Part shown: in pieces, positions 1 to 13,490 of the stretch | Layout of the letters: each line of letters opens with the position of its first letter | How positions within the stretch are numbered: position 1 is the stretch's first letter | Assembly: GCA_905221605.1 (NCBI GenBank) | Contig: CAJNDS010002554.1 | Location: 162,501-212,500, forward strand | Direction: 5' to 3' | DNA length: 50,000 nt | From: Symbiodinium natans | Taxonomy: Eukaryota > Sar > Dinophyceae > Suessiales > Symbiodiniaceae | Notes under the pieces: model-generated | The model's input: the letters and a program-made list of their open reading frames with translations, nothing else | The model's database searches: none | Told to the model about the DNA's origin: nothing | Program-made: the position numbers and the translations under genes

Positions 1-1559
1 CCTGTTCATTCACGGCACGAGGCAGCAAACAGTGTCTTGGGTTCCGGGTGAGGCTTGAACTGATCCCTAAACCCTAAACCCTAAGCCCTAAACCCTAAAC
101 CCTAAACCCTAAACTAGGGTTTCGGGGTTAGGGGTTTACGGTGTAGGTTTAGGGGGCGGAGGCTGCAAAGACCGACTGCTGTCCACTTCACCGTGGCGCT
201 TGCAAGCCCCCCCTCGGTACAAAAACGGGTGTAGGGTTTAGGGTTTAGGGTTCAGGGTTCAGGGGATTCTTGAGCTTCTTGGGGTCCCTAAGCCCAACAC
301 GCCAAAGCCTAGCTTTCCGGCTTTAGCTCCTGCAAGGGCCTGTCCTCTAGGGGGTTGCAGGGGTGGCAGGGGGGGTTTAGGTTTTAGGGTTTGGGGTTTA
401 AGGTTTAGGGTTTAGGGTTTAGGATGAAGGGTTTAGGGTTTTAGGGTTTTTAGACTTGACAAACAGGGTTCCCAAAAGGGAGCGTCATCTAGGGGACTCT
501 GGGTTTGAGTTAGCTGTAGCCATAGCAGACGGGATGGGCACCACGTTTTAGGGTTTAGGGTTGCAAGCAATCAAACCGGCTAAGCCCTAAACCCCAAAGC
601 CTAAATCCGAAACCCCAAACCCCGAATCCTAGACCCTAAAACATATGAACCCTGTGAACCCGTGTCCCGAAGCCACAAACTCACAAACTCGACAAGCCCC
701 AGCAACCCGAAAACCTCAGCCACAAAAACTAAGGGTAGCGACATCGTCCCTTCATTTGGTCTCTTACCTTCTTTACAGGGGCGTATGGCTCTTTGGGTTG
801 TACAGGGTGTAAGGGGTGTATAAGGGGCGGGCCGGCCATGTAGCGACCCGAACATAGAGCCCACCAAGACTCTATTTAAACCCTTAACCAGAGAAAAATG
901 TCCATGTCCGAAGCAACCCCCAAAACCCCTAAAGCCATAAACCTCCTAAGCCCCAAACTCAGCCCTGAACGCTACAAAACCTGAAGCCTAAAAAACAAAA
1001 GACAACATTCCCGTGCTTCCCAATAAGAACACAAAAAGCCAAAGCCCTAAACTCCCGATACTCCCTACAAACCCAAAACACCCCAACGACCCTAAAACCC
1101 TACCCCTAAAACCTAAACCCCAAGATTTTACAACCCTACGAACCTAAAGAGACCCCAAAACGCTACAAACCCTAAACCCTAAACCCTAAACCCTAAACCC
1201 TAAACCCTAAACCCTAAACCCTATAGCCCCAAACCTCTAGCTAACCCGAAGCAGCCCCAAAGTCCCCCAAAAGCCCCCCAAAAAAGCCCTGCAAACCCGA
1301 AAGGAACTGAAAAGAAGTGAAAAGCCTTTATAAGCCCCTCAAAAAACCCTTTGAAACTCCTTTCTTTGAAACCCTTTGAAACCCTTTGAAGCCCCCTAAG
1401 CCCTAAACCCTAAACCCTAAACCCTAAACCCTAAACCCTAAACCCTAAACCCTAAACCCTAAACCCTAAACCCTTTCAAACCCTTTGAAGCCCCCTAAGC
1501 CCTAAACCCTATAAATCAGTCCCTGCAAACCTCTCGGGTCCGCACCCTTTGGGGTCCAG
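1..1559. other. Telomere-like arrays and unplaced unique islands
   Basis: Mostly CCCTAAA and TTTAGGG arrays (for example 66-115, 379-450, 1170-1222 and 1400-1473) separated by short unique islands. Bases 1-47 are open in all three frames and end in a canonical GTGAGG donor at 48, so they may be an internal exon of the gene ending at 2797. I could not set its frame. Islands near 170-215 and 470-560 could also be exons but give no recognisable peptide. Confidence 0.3.
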
Positions 1560-2797
1560 AGTCGGGCTTTGGGCGCCGTGGCGCGCTTGCGGCTCGGGGA
1601 GCAGAGAAGGGTTTAGGGTGTAGGGTGTAGGGTTTAGGGTTTAGATTATAGGGTTTAGGGTTTAGGGTTTAGGGTTTAGGGATGACGGCCTAGCGTTTGG
1701 AGTTGAGGGCTTGTAGAAATTTACGGTTTAGGATTTGGCGCTTGTGCGTCTAGGTTTTTGGGGTTCAGGGTTTGGGGTTTGTAGGGTTGGTGCGGAGTAT
1801 AGGGTTTGGTGTTTGTTAGCTGCAGGGTTTGAGGGTTTGATGGGGTTTAGGGTTAAGGGTGTTTAGGGGATCAGGGTTTGGCAGCTCTGGATTCAGGGTG
1901 AGGCGGGTCCGGGGTTTAGGGTTTGAGGCTTCGGGTTTAGAGTTCAAGGCTTGGGGCTTACGGTCTTGGACTGTTTCTGGCGAGTTATAGGCCTTTGGGT
2001 CACTTGGGGGGGGGGGGGGGGGGGGGGGGGCTTAGGGTTTGGGCGGAGGTTGGAGGGGAGCGGGGGCGTTCGGGCGTAGGGTGGAGGGACTTAATGCCCT
2101 TACCCTCTTCAGACCCGAAATCTCCTACAATATCCTGGAGAGGAAGCACCGCGAACTTTCCCCAAACTATGGCTTTTGGGCTTATGGGCCTCAAGGGTCG
2201 CCTAAACCTTGAACGTTAAGCCCTAAACCCTCAACCCTAGACCCTAAACTCTAAACCCTAGCCCTAAACCCTAAACCCTAAACCCTAAACCCTAGACTTT
2301 TACCCAAACATGTCCGGACACTTCAGGCCTGGGAGGACATGTCTGGCACCAGGGATGAGTGCGTGTGCCCTGGCGCCAGCATTGTTTTTCCTGCGCTGAT
2401 GCTAAGGACATGTATCGAGGGTTTAGGGTTTAGGGTTTAGGGTTTAGGGTTTAGGGGTATCTTCTTGGGGCCCTTATTCTAAGGGAATCCCACTATTTGG
2501 AGGGGTCAATGTTGGGGTTTCTTGGTGCTCCCAAAGATGTCTCTATTTTTGACTACAACCTAGCCCTAAACCCTAACCTTACAGGTTATTTAGGGGTTAC
2601 TTAGGCAGAAAAATGTTAAAATCCATAAAAAAACATATTTAGAAAGGCCGTGATCTGCAGACATCCCTATCACGAGTCAGCAGAGTACATTCGCCTCCAA
2701 AACGCCAGCACGGGATTTGCTGATGTCATCGATGATGACGATGATGGCATCGCGTCTTGAATATTTGGACCGCTACAACATGCCTCCGCATCAGTGA
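1560..2797 (+). CDS. 3' exons of an unrecognised protein-coding gene
   Basis: Four short exons join in phase: 1560-1610, 2113-2196, 2327-2420 and 2661-2797, ending in TGA at 2795-2797. Each starts after AG (CCAG, TTCAG, TTCAG, CTGCAG) and each of the three introns begins GT. Two of those donors, at 1611 and 2421, are the first bases of a TTTAGGG array, so the repeat itself supplies the 5' splice site. The predicted C terminus has the methionine-rich run MSSMMTMMASRLEYLDRYN. The exon at 2327 reads AWEDMSGTRDECVCPG and contains two cysteines. I do not recognise the family. In 2113-2196 and 2661-2797 another frame is also open; I chose the frame that keeps phase across canonical GT-AG introns. 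The 5' end is missing. Confidence 0.45.
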
Positions 2798-3485
2798 TTC
2801 GTCTGGCTTCCTGAAGCAAAGCATGGTCGACTGACCCTGCAACCACTCGACCCTACCAGAGGTTGCAAACGATATAAATATTTTGTATAAATATAAATAT
2901 AAATGTAAATATAAACATAAATATAAATGTAAATATAGATATATATATATATAGGTGAATCAGATTGAGGGTCCCTTCTACCCCTTGATTTAAGGCCGCC
3001 CCAATTAAGGGCCCACATGAAGCGCCCTTGTGATTACCCTAAGACAAGCAAATCTTACGCCAGATGTGAATATCCTGAACCCTAAACCCTAAACCCTAAA
3101 CCCTAAACCCTAAACCCAATATTGATAAACGGGTTCCCACAGGCAACCGTGGCCTTCCCCAGGTTTGGTTTTGTGGTTTGCGGGATACCCTGCGATTTCG
3201 GGGTTAGGGTTTAGGGTTTAGAGTTTGGGTTTAGGGTTTAGGGGCTAAGGCCCGAAACCCCCAAGCCCAAACCCTTAGCCCTTAAACCCCTCAACCCTAC
3301 ACCCCTAAGCTCAAAGCCCTAAACCCTAAACCAAACCCTAAACCCCTAAACCCCTAAAGCCTAAACCCCTAAACCCCTAAACCCGAAATCCTAAACCCTG
3401 GATTGGGAGTGTTGGGACCCGAAACCCTAAACCCCTCCAACCCCCCCAACCCCCCACAAGCTCGAGACTTGCGTTGGGGAGGTTC
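2798..3485. other. Intergenic spacer before the 14-3-3 gene
   Basis: No gene seen. It holds an AT-rich stretch (see 2871-2953), CCCTAAA blocks at 3077-3117 and 3310-3400, and degenerate repeat. A possible trans-splice acceptor AG lies at 3480-3481, four bases before the 14-3-3 ATG. No spliced-leader relic was found. Confidence 0.4.
2871..2953. repeat. AT-rich ATAAAT/AT microsatellite
   Basis: Short degenerate units of ATAAAT and ATGTAAAT end in a pure AT run. The minus-strand ORF over it is only tyrosine-isoleucine repeat and is not a gene. Confidence 0.8.
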
Positions 3486-6400
3486 ATGGCCCGACTTGCC
3501 GAGCAAGCGGAGCGCTACGAAGACATGGTGGAGCCACTGGGCACGGCTTCAGGTTTAAGGTTTAGGAAACCTAAACCCTAAACCCTAAACCCTAAATCCT
3601 AAACCCAAAAAGCCTGTTTTTGTTCTAGTAGTGGGGCAGCCATCTTCTTGCAAAAGTTTTCGGATAGGGCTTTGGGGTCGCAGGATTTTAAAGCGGTTCT
3701 TAAGCTACAGAACCGCAAGCTTAAGACCTAAAATTCACTCGAGGTTGTAGATTCACAACCTACTGTTTTTGTAGGTTTGGTGTTCCTAGGGAAGGAGCCG
3801 TGCAACTCGAAGCTGCTGTCGAAGGGCTGGCAGTTTTGCACCGTGCTGCTGCCACAACCCTGAGCCCCAAACCCTGCACCCTCAACCCGAAACCCTAAAC
3901 CCACTAAACCGACCCTTACCATACAAGACGTCAGAACTGAGGTACATGAAGCGGGTGGCCTGTATGGGTCCGGAGCCCAGAGAACTTCCTAAAACTGTGG
4001 TTTGGGAAACCCTAAACCTCCGAATCCATGACTACTATAGGGGTCGGAATAAGTACTAATGGTTTCTCTGATGGTCCTTTATGAGTAGTATACTAAAAGA
4101 ACCCCCAAAACCCTATTCTGATTACTAAGGCCCCTTTTCTTGCACCCTAAACCAGGCACCCAAGTGGCAAATAGCAGGATCCCCTTATACTACCCAATAC
4201 TCCAAGTGGTCGGGTCTCCAGAAAGGGTTGTCGGGCTGCCAGAACAGCATGTGGGACCCCTACCCGAAAAATAGACCCTCACGACCCTCAAAACTCTGCT
4301 CAAGCCCTCAAAACCTCTCAAACCTCCTCAAAACTTCTCAATTCTCTCTTAAGCCCTCAAACCTCACAAGCCCTCAAAACCCTAGACCCTGCTGTAAGCC
4401 CTAAACCGTGAACCCCTAAACCCTCCTGAACCTCAAGCCCAAGAAGGCTCAGAGCTGAACCTGGATGAGCGTTCCTCGGCGAGAGGTGTGGCAAGCACGG
4501 GCTTTCCGGGCTTTCCGGGCTCCTAGGGCTTCAGGGCTTTTGGAGTGCTTAGGTTTTATTATCAGTATTATTATTGCGCTTACTACTGTTATTAGTATGA
4601 TGATTATTGTTACGATTATTATTACTATTATTATGATTATGATTATGATTATTATTATTGTTATTGTTGTTATTATTATTACATATATATACTTTTCTTT
4701 TAAGGGATTTGGATTTGGAGGGTTTAGGGCTTTGTGAGAGACAGATTTTGGGTGATATCTCCCAGCTTAGGGTTTAGGGTTTGCGGGCGCCTTTGGCCAG
4801 CAATCAAGAGCAGACCCGGGTTTAGGGTTTAGGGTTTAGGGTTTAGGGTTTAGGGTTTAGGGTTTAGGGTTTAGGGCACACCCTTGCTTCAGGAAATTGA
4901 AAGATACACTGGATGGCTTTTGGCGGTTGTTGTGCTCACGGCTTTCTTTCTGTGTTATAGTGCTAAACCCTAAACCCCAAACCCTAAACCCTGAACCCTA
5001 AACCCTAAACCTAGTGGGGGCTTCCGGTTTACCCTTTAGGGCATTCTACATCACACGGGCCATGAGCAACTCATGGGCTGAGTAGGTCCTCTAACGTGCC
5101 CAGCGTACTTACGTATAAGCAACCGAGTACATGCTCTATGTAGAAGAGGTACTACTCCCAATGCACCTGCAACCTACTTTTTCGGGATGTGGGTGTAAGG
5201 TGTAGCGTAGGGTTTCAAGGGTTTCGGGTTTCAGGTTGGTAAGCCGTCAACCCGGCACCCCGGAACGGCACCCTTGGAGAGAAGCAGCGCCAACCCCTAA
5301 ACCTAGGAGGATAAAAGTCGCTCTAAACCCGAAGCCCTAAACCCAGGAGGATCACAGTAGCCCTGAACCCTAATGATATTCTAAACCTAGGAGGATACAA
5401 GTAGCCCTAAACCCTAAACCCTCAACCGTGGGTTCAGAAGCCCAGGAAAGCCTAAACCCCAAACCCCAAACCCTAAACCCTAAACCCTAAACCCTAAACC
5501 CCAACTGTGGGTTCAGAAGCCCAGGAAACCTCTTCTCGGTGGCATACAAGCACGCGGTCGGCGCACGCCCCGCGCCGCACACGTTCTTGGTCAGTCTTTT
5601 CCGGGTTCTAGGGTTTAGGGTTTAGGGTTTAGGGCTCCAAGAGTCGTAAGGCCTTGAGCCCTAAACCTTACACAACATCTTGAGCACTCTAGGCCCTATA
5701 GCTAACCCGAAACCCGACTGTGGTCTGGCGACTTTCGGCTGGCTAGCATATGGGTTATGGTTCAGGGCTTGTAGGATTAGGGTTCGGGTTCAGGGTTTAG
5801 GGTTTAGGGTTTGGGGTTTAGGGTTTAGGGTTTAGGGCTTGTAGGGTTTAGGGTTTAGGGTTTAGGGTTTCATGTGTTCAGCCCCACGGCCTTGCTGGTA
5901 AGGAGCTTGCACGATCGGCTTTTGAAAGCTTAGAACTAGGGTTTAGGGTTTAGGGTTTAGGGAAATGTGACATAGTGTATTAGAGGAGTCAGAATAGTTA
6001 CTAATGGTATTCCCTTATGGCCCCTTATGGTCCCTTTCTTATACTACAAAAACCCCCAAATCCCTATTCTAGCTATGCAGGCTCCTACATTATATAGGAG
6101 GGGGTTGTAATTGGCCTATCCTGGGCCAAGGCCGGCTTTTGGAACATGGACCATCCCCCTAAGCCACCTGCTGTGTTTGAGGCCCTAAACCCTAAACCCT
6201 AAACCTTAAACCCTAGACCCTGAACCCTAAACACGCCCTAGATCCTTCTGAATTCTGGCAAAGTGGGGCTTTTAAGGATGGGGGAGCCGCCTTTGCAATC
6301 TTGCAATAACCCTAAACCCGAAACCCGAAACTGGCTTCACCCCATGTCCGAACTGTGGGCCCTTTCGGCGGTGCAGTGGCGGCACTGCCCCCGAAGTTCT

Positions 6401-9400
6401 TAAGTTCTCAAAAGGGGTCCTAAGATCCTTAAAAAAACATAGCCCCTAAAAATCCTCAGCCCTTTTGGTTCGATGGTTTAGGGTTTAGTTGAGACATACC
6501 ATCATCTTAATATCTAGTATAAACAGCGTGACTCGTATGATTTCCTTATTCTTGGCGCCCCAACAAAACACCAGAACCTTATGTGGAATCCTCTTGTGGC
6601 TTCTTTTGGGGGTGAGGGTTTGGGGCTTAGATTCGCCCAAGTTAAGTTGCCTAAATTCCTTACGAGCTGCTCCAAGGAAGACAGGCCTGGCGTGCGGCGG
6701 CCAGACTGCAAGAAGATCTCCTGACAGGGTTTAGGGTTTAGGGTTTAGGGTTTCGGGTTTAGGGTTTCTAAACCCTGAAAGTCGTGAAGTTGGCATTCCA
6801 AGTACCCGAAACCCCACACCCCACACCCCTAAACCCTCTAAGTCCAGGCCACTCTCCTGCAGAAGAGGGCCCCAAACGATCATTTCCCAAGCCTAAACCC
6901 CCTGGAGCCTGCCTTAAACCCGAACCCCTAAACCGAAACCATCAAACCCTAAAAGCCTAAAACCCTAAAGCCCCAGCCCCTAAGCCCGCAAACCTGGCCC
7001 TAAAACCTAAACCTTAAACCCCTAAACCCTAACCCTTAACCCCTAAACCCTAAACCCTAAACCCTAAACCCTAAACCCTAAACCCTAAACCCTAATTCGT
7101 CCAGGTCAACACCCTGGAGAAGAGGGAAGCTTCCGCATCGAAAGGCGCGGCGATCCTGGAGCTGGTGCAGAAGTACCGGGAGAAGGCTCGGAGTGTAGGG
7201 GTCGAGGGTTTAGGGTTTAGGGGTTTACGGGTTTAGGGGTTTAGGGTTTAGGGCTAGGGTTTAGGGTTTAGGGCTTAGGGCTTGGGGTCTATAGGGCCAG
7301 GTTTTTAAGGGTTTAGGGTTTTCAATCTCGAAGCCCTAGCTGCCCTTAGTAGCTGAATGAGTACACCCTACACTTCTTGGGATACTCTTACCCCCTATGC
7401 TGAAAGTGTAACTTTTTTGGGGCTTCTGAACTCAGCACCTAACCCTAAACCCCAAACCTCAGACACCGGAAGGGCTGGTCCAGGTGCTTTTTGGCCATTG
7501 TCATACTGGAAATTCTGCTTCCACATTTTTTTGTTTTGTCCGTTTGTGGTTCCGCTACTAGGGGTCCTTTTTTGGAGGTTTAGGGTTTAGGGTTTAGGGT
7601 TTAGGGTTTAGGGCTGCTAGGGGTACCCTTTTTGGAGGTTTCTACAGTTAGGATTATCGCGCTTTGGGTTGTGTAGAAGGGTCCTGAAGCGCTGGCCGCC
7701 TTGGATCCTGACCCGAAGCGGGAAGCCTTGAATTCCTACACCCTTAGGGTTTATGGTTTGTTGCCCTAAACCCTAAACCCTAAACCCTAAACCTTAAACC
7801 TTAAACCCTAAACCCTGAACTCTAATCTTGGCTCATGGGTTTAGGATTTTGGGGTGAGGGGGCCTCGCCCTAAGCCCCACTCCCAAAGCCTAAACCTGCG
7901 CCCCAGGCTCACGAAGGTAGGGTTTCGGTCTCAGGGTTTAGGGTTTAGGGTTTAGGGTTTAGGGCTTAGGGTTAAGGGTTTAGGGTTTAGGGTTTAGGGT
8001 TTGGTTTAGGAGTTTAGGGTTTAGGGCTTAGGGCTTAGGGTCTAGGGTTCAGGGTTCAGGGTTTCATCCCCAAACCCTTTTGCACACCAAAATACCGAGG
8101 CTTCCCCCTGAAACCTGCAACCCTAAACTTGGGATGTTCCCCCCCTATACTAACAGTCCTGCATCGGGATTCTAGTACCTCGCCCTAAACCCTAAACCCT
8201 AAACCCCAAACCCCAAACCCGAAACGCTCCAAGAGTGCCACTCGGAAGCTTGCAGCCAACCGCCCCTGAAGATACCCCTAAACCCTGAAACCCAAAACCC
8301 TGAAATCCCAAACCCTAAACCCTAAAGGCCCTAAACCCTGAAACCCTAAACCCTAAACCCTAAACCCTAAACCCTAAACCCTAAACCCTAAACCCTAAAC
8401 CCCAAACCCTAAACCCTAAACCCTAAACCCCAAACCCTAAACCCTAAACCCTAAACCCCAAACCCTAAACCCTAAACCCTAAAGGCCCTAAACCCTGAAA
8501 GCCTAAACCCCAATGTCGCAAAGCAACCAAACCAACGGGCAGGTGGAGACAGAGCTGGGCAACAAGTGCCGGGAAGCCTTGAAGATCCTTTTCGAAGAGC
8601 TTATTCCCAAGGCTTGCGGCCCTCAAACCTAAACCCACAGGGTTTTTGGGTTTAGGGTGTTGGGTTTTGGGTTTAGTGTTCCCGGCGGAATTCGGAATCT
8701 CGGACTTTCAGGCTTTTGAGTGGTCTCGTGGATGCTTCTTGCTGCTTCTTTGGGGGGTGTGGGTTTTGGGCTTCGGGGTGCGCAGAGAAGGGTGTCGGCC
8801 TTGTGTAAGTTTGACGGAACCCTGGACCCTGAACCCGAAACACACCCTAAACCCCCTGGACCACCCAGAGCTCCCAAATCCTCCTTAAACCCTAAACCCT
8901 CTAAACTTAGAACCCCTAAACCCTTTAAACCCTGATCCACTAAACCCTCTACACATCTGAAGCCCCTAAAAATCCTTATGAGCCCTTAGCCTGAAACCCT
9001 AAACCTCAACTCAAACCCGAACCCTAAACCCGAAACCCTAAACCCTAAACCCTAAATCCTAAACCCTAAACCCTAAACCTCAACTCAATCCCTAAATGCA
9101 GAGCGCTAGACTCTGCTGGATGATGCAGTGGTGGCTTCTCTCCAGGCTAGCTAAGAGCCTTGCCACAGTCCCTAAACCCTAAACCCTAAACCCCCCTAAG
9201 GCCCCAAATTCGCACCGCTGGCGCAGGCGGGCACTAGCGACTCGAAGGTCTTCTACCTGAAGATGAAAGGCACGCCCTGGGTTTAGGGTTTAGGGTTCAG
9301 GGGTTCAGGGTTTAGGGTTTAGGGTCTAGGGTTTAGGGTTCAGGGTTCAAGGGTTTAGGGTTGAGGGCTTAGGGCTTATAGCATTTTCCACGTCTAGAGG

Positions 9401-12400
9401 TCCCAAAACCCTGAAAGCCCTGACAAAAAACTCCCGCAAACCCTGAAAAAATCCATCAAAACCCTCTATACACTCTCTAGAAACCCTCCATAAACCTGTT
9501 TATGAACCTAACCACCGGACGTTTATACAGGTCAAATGAAGGGCTGTCAGAGTTTTGGGTTTTATATATATATATATATTTTTTTTTCAGGGCTTTCAGG
9601 GCCTCTTGCGCTTTCGGGGTTTTTCAGGTGTTTAGGGTTTTCCATGGTTTCGATGGTTTTTTGGTTTTGGATGGCTTGGATGGTTGTAGATGGCTTGGAT
9701 GTTTTAGATGGCTTGGCGTTCGGGTGGGGGGGGGGGATGAAGAGTCCGGGGTTCAGGGCTTGCTGCAGGTGTTTCGCATCGGCCTGTCTCACAATGAGGG
9801 GGCATAGGGTTTTGGGTTTTGGGTTTTGGGTTTAGGGCTTAGGCTTTAGGGTTTAGGGTTTAGGGTTTAGGGTTTAGGGTTTAGGGCTTAGGGTTTAGGG
9901 TTTAGGGTTTAGGGTTTAGGGTTTAGGGTTGCAGTTCTACCCATGGAGCCGCGTGCTGACACCTCCTCCAGGAGACCAGGGCTTGCAATTGATTTTGAGC
10001 ATGGAGGGTTTAGGGTTTAGGGTTTAGGGTTTAGGGTTTAGGGTTTAGGGTTTAGGGTTTAGGGTTTAGGGTTTAGGGTTTAGGGTTTAGGGTTTAGGGT
10101 TTAGGGTATTCTCTTGATGTTGGGGCCCTTTTTTGGGGTACCCTGAATATCGGGCTCAGTACTATACTTATACTATACTTGGAAGTCCACAAAAAGGGAC
10201 CCCGAATGAGCTACCCCACCCCCCCCTTATGGGCTTGTAGGCTTATAGTGCATATATGCTTTACCACCCTAAACCCTCAACCCTAAACCCTAAACCCTAA
10301 ACCCTAAACCCTAAACCCTAAACCCTAAACCTAAAAACTGCAGAGATGAGCCGCCTGTCCAGGGGACTACCATCGCTACCTGGCCGAGTTCGCCACCGGC
10401 GAGATGCACAGCAAGTGTGCCCAGGAGGCCCGCAGATAAAGCCCTACTTAGATTTCGTCGTAGGGTTTAGGGTTTAGGGTTTAGGGTTTAGGGTTTAGGG
10501 TTTAGGGTTTAGGGTTTAGGGTTTAGGGTTTAGGGCTTAGGGTTTAGGGTTTAGGGTTTAGGGTTCCTGGAGCCCCTCCAGACTTGCTGACACCCCAGGT
10601 CTAGGCCCTGATCCCCAAACTTTGGGCCCCAAACCCTAAACCCTAAACCCTAAACCCTAAACCCTAAACCCTAAACCCTAAACCCTAAACCCTAAACCCT
10701 AAACCCTAAACCCCTAAACCCTAAACCCTAAACCCTAAACCCTAAACCCCAAGCCCTAGAAGGCCTCACGCCGCTTGTATCCTGAACCCCTAAATCCCGA
10801 ACCTGGGCTTAACCCTAAAAACACACACCTTAACCCCAAACCCAAAACTTCAAACTTGGGATGTTCCCCCTATGGGGCTTATTGTACTCCCTATTGTAAT
10901 CCCTATGGTGGTCTGTTCGTATACGGGGGAACATCCCAACTTCAAACCTTCAACCCCAAACCCTAAGCGATTGCCAACACCTAAACCCTAAACCCTAAAC
11001 CCTAAACCCCAAACCGAAAACCCTCAACTCCAAGCCCCACAAAAACCCAAGCCCCAAATGTCCCTCAACCCTGACCCCTAAGCCCTGTAAACCCCAAACC
11101 CTACACACCCCAAACCCCGAACCCAAACCCTAAACCCCAAGTCCTCAATCTACCGCGGACTCGGCACCCTAAGCCCTCAGCCCTAAGCCCTAAACCCTAA
11201 ACAATAAACCCTAAGCCCTAAACCCTAAACCCTAAACCCTAAACCCTAAACACCCAAGCCGGTTCTGCAAGGCGCACGACGCCTACCAGAGCTCGTCGGA
11301 GGCGGCGATCTCGGACTTGCCACCGACTCATCCAGCGCCTTGGGCTCTGGTAGAGTTTAGGGTTTAGGGTTTAGGGTTTAGGGTTAGAGTTTAGGGGTTT
11401 AGGGTTTTAGGGTTTTAGGGTGTTAGGGTTTTAGGGTTTTAGGGTTTTAGGGTTTAGGGTATATCATGTAGGATGCCGCTTCCCGAACTAGTACCAACAG
11501 GGTCATAGGGAACTTTCCAATTCTATAGCTGGCACTGCAGCCCTGATCCCTAAACCCCCCTCAGCCCTAACTTGACCCCTAAACCCTAAACCCTAAACCC
11601 TAAACCCCTAAACCCTAAACCCTAAACCCTAAACCCTAAACCCTCAGAGAGGATAGTTGGGAAAGCCCTCTTCCTGAGTCTCAAAGAACAGGGGCCTGGC
11701 AACCTCAACTAGGGGAGTTAGACGGGGCTTAGGGTGTGGGACATAGGGTGCAGAACCCTCATCCCTATTTAAGAGCCTCCGGCTCAAGCCGCCGACCCCG
11801 CTGGAGCATAGTTGAGAGGTCTATCCCAGCCTGCTTGGCAGAGTTCTTGTGAAACGTTGGGGGGGTCAGGACAAGCGCAAGCCAAAAAGACAGGCGGTGG
11901 GGGGGGGTGGGGCGGGGGGTGGGGGTGCCGGGGGGGGGGGGTGGGGGTGGTGGGGTGGGGGGGTGGGGGGGGGGTGGGGGGGGGGGGGGGGGGGGGGTGG
12001 GGGGGGGGGTGGGGGGGGGGGGGGTGGGGGTGGGGGGGTGGGGGGGTGGGGGGGGGGGGGTGGGGGGGGGGGGGTGGGGGGGGGGGGGGGTGGGGGGGGG
12101 GGGGGTGTGGGGGGGGGGGGGGGGGGGGTGGGGGGGGGGGGGGGGGGGGGTGGGGGGGTGGGGGGGGTGTGGGGGGGGTCCAAAAACGCTGTGAGGGCGC
12201 CCCTACCCCCCTGTGCTGAACCGCCTGTTTACGCTGTGCGGGTGGCACCATCCTCCACGAAAAAATTGTGCACCGACCCCCCCCAGCCCCCCCCCCGCGT
12301 TTTGGGGGGGTAAGGAGGGAAAGAGGGAGGTTTTCACCTCCTTTTCCCATCCAACACGGCCAGGGTCGGCGGAAACCCTAAACCCTAAACCTAAACCCTA

Positions 12401-13459
12401 AACCCCAGACCCTAAACCCTAATCCCTGAACCCTGAACCCTAAACCCGAAACAGCTAAACCTTAAGCCCTATGCCTGTTGTGTGTGCCAAAGGTTCGGTT
12501 AGGCCTCGCCCTCAACTTCAGCGTCTTCTACTACGAGGTTTTCTCCTCCCCGGAGCCGCAGTTCTGCCAGGGCTCTATAAGATGGTTTAGGGTTTAGGGT
12601 TTAGGGTTTGTGGTTTGGGGTTTATGGTTTGGGGTTTAGGGTTTGGGGTTTAGGGTTTAGCGTTTTGGGGTTTCGGGTTTGGAGTTTAGGGTTGAGGGTT
12701 TGGGGTTTGAGGTTTAAGGGCTTGGGATTTAGGGCTTGGGGTTTAGTGTTTGGCGTTTAGGGTTTTGGGAATTTGAGGGCTTAGGACTTGGGGTCTAGGG
12801 TCTTGGGGATGGGGGTTAGGCCCCAAGTTTTAACACTACTACCTAAAGTCGAAGAGCCCTAAGAATCCCTGACACCCCCTATATTGGATTCAGGGGCTCG
12901 CTGCTTTAAGCTGTGAACAATCTAAACCCTAAACCCTAAACCTGATTGCTTCGGAGATCTTTTGAACATCCCAGGCGGGCCTCGAGAAAGTCAATGTTCG
13001 TTTCAAGCTCTAGACGGCGGTCGTTTGATGTTTGGTGCGTGTGTTCATGTTCACTCAGAATTCAACCCTAAACCCGAAACCCTAAACCCTAAACCCTAAA
13101 CCCCGTGTCTCACCGTCATTACAGAGAGTTCTTAAGGGAGGGGGGTTCAAGGGAGGTAGGGAACCCAAGGTTCCCTAGTGCTCCACCACTACTCCCTAAG
13201 GCTCCCCAAGGCTCTTAGGGCGGTTTAGGGTTAGGGGTTAGGGGTTAGGGTCTAGGGTTTAGGGTTTAGGGTAGGGTCTAGGGGTTTAGGGGTTTAGGGT
13301 TTAGGGTTTGCATGCTACGAGCTCTGAGTCTTTCAGTACAAGCGCAGCGGCGGTATGCCAAATAGAACGACAGAGTCATGTCCCGGCTGCGTCATGCCCC
13401 GGATGCCGCTATTGGTGACTCACCTGGGTTCCCAGAGTGAGCCCCTATTTTACTTTTTT

Positions 13460-13490
<31 letters not shown>

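Noticed and set aside
60-500. Real chromosome end at the left edge
   Set aside because: Arrays are short, interrupted and in both orientations, and the same pattern continues through all 50 kb, so it is interstitial.
2661-2759. Alternative frame ending VIDDDDDGIAS
   Set aside because: An acidic C terminus was attractive, but it needs a non-GT donor. The other frame keeps phase with a GT-AG intron and is longer.
2791-3018. Minus-strand ORF of YI repeats
   Set aside because: AT microsatellite translation.
4465-4737. 90-codon + ORF with an isoleucine-rich middle
   Set aside because: Runs through an ATT-type microsatellite inside 14-3-3 intron 2 and is not a membrane protein.
8310-8490. CRISPR-like array
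   Set aside because: Units are 7 bases with no spacers. This is telomere-type repeat.
11784-12350. Long proline-rich (-) and glycine-rich (+) ORFs
   Set aside because: Produced by the G-rich tract alone, with no start context or non-repeat domain.
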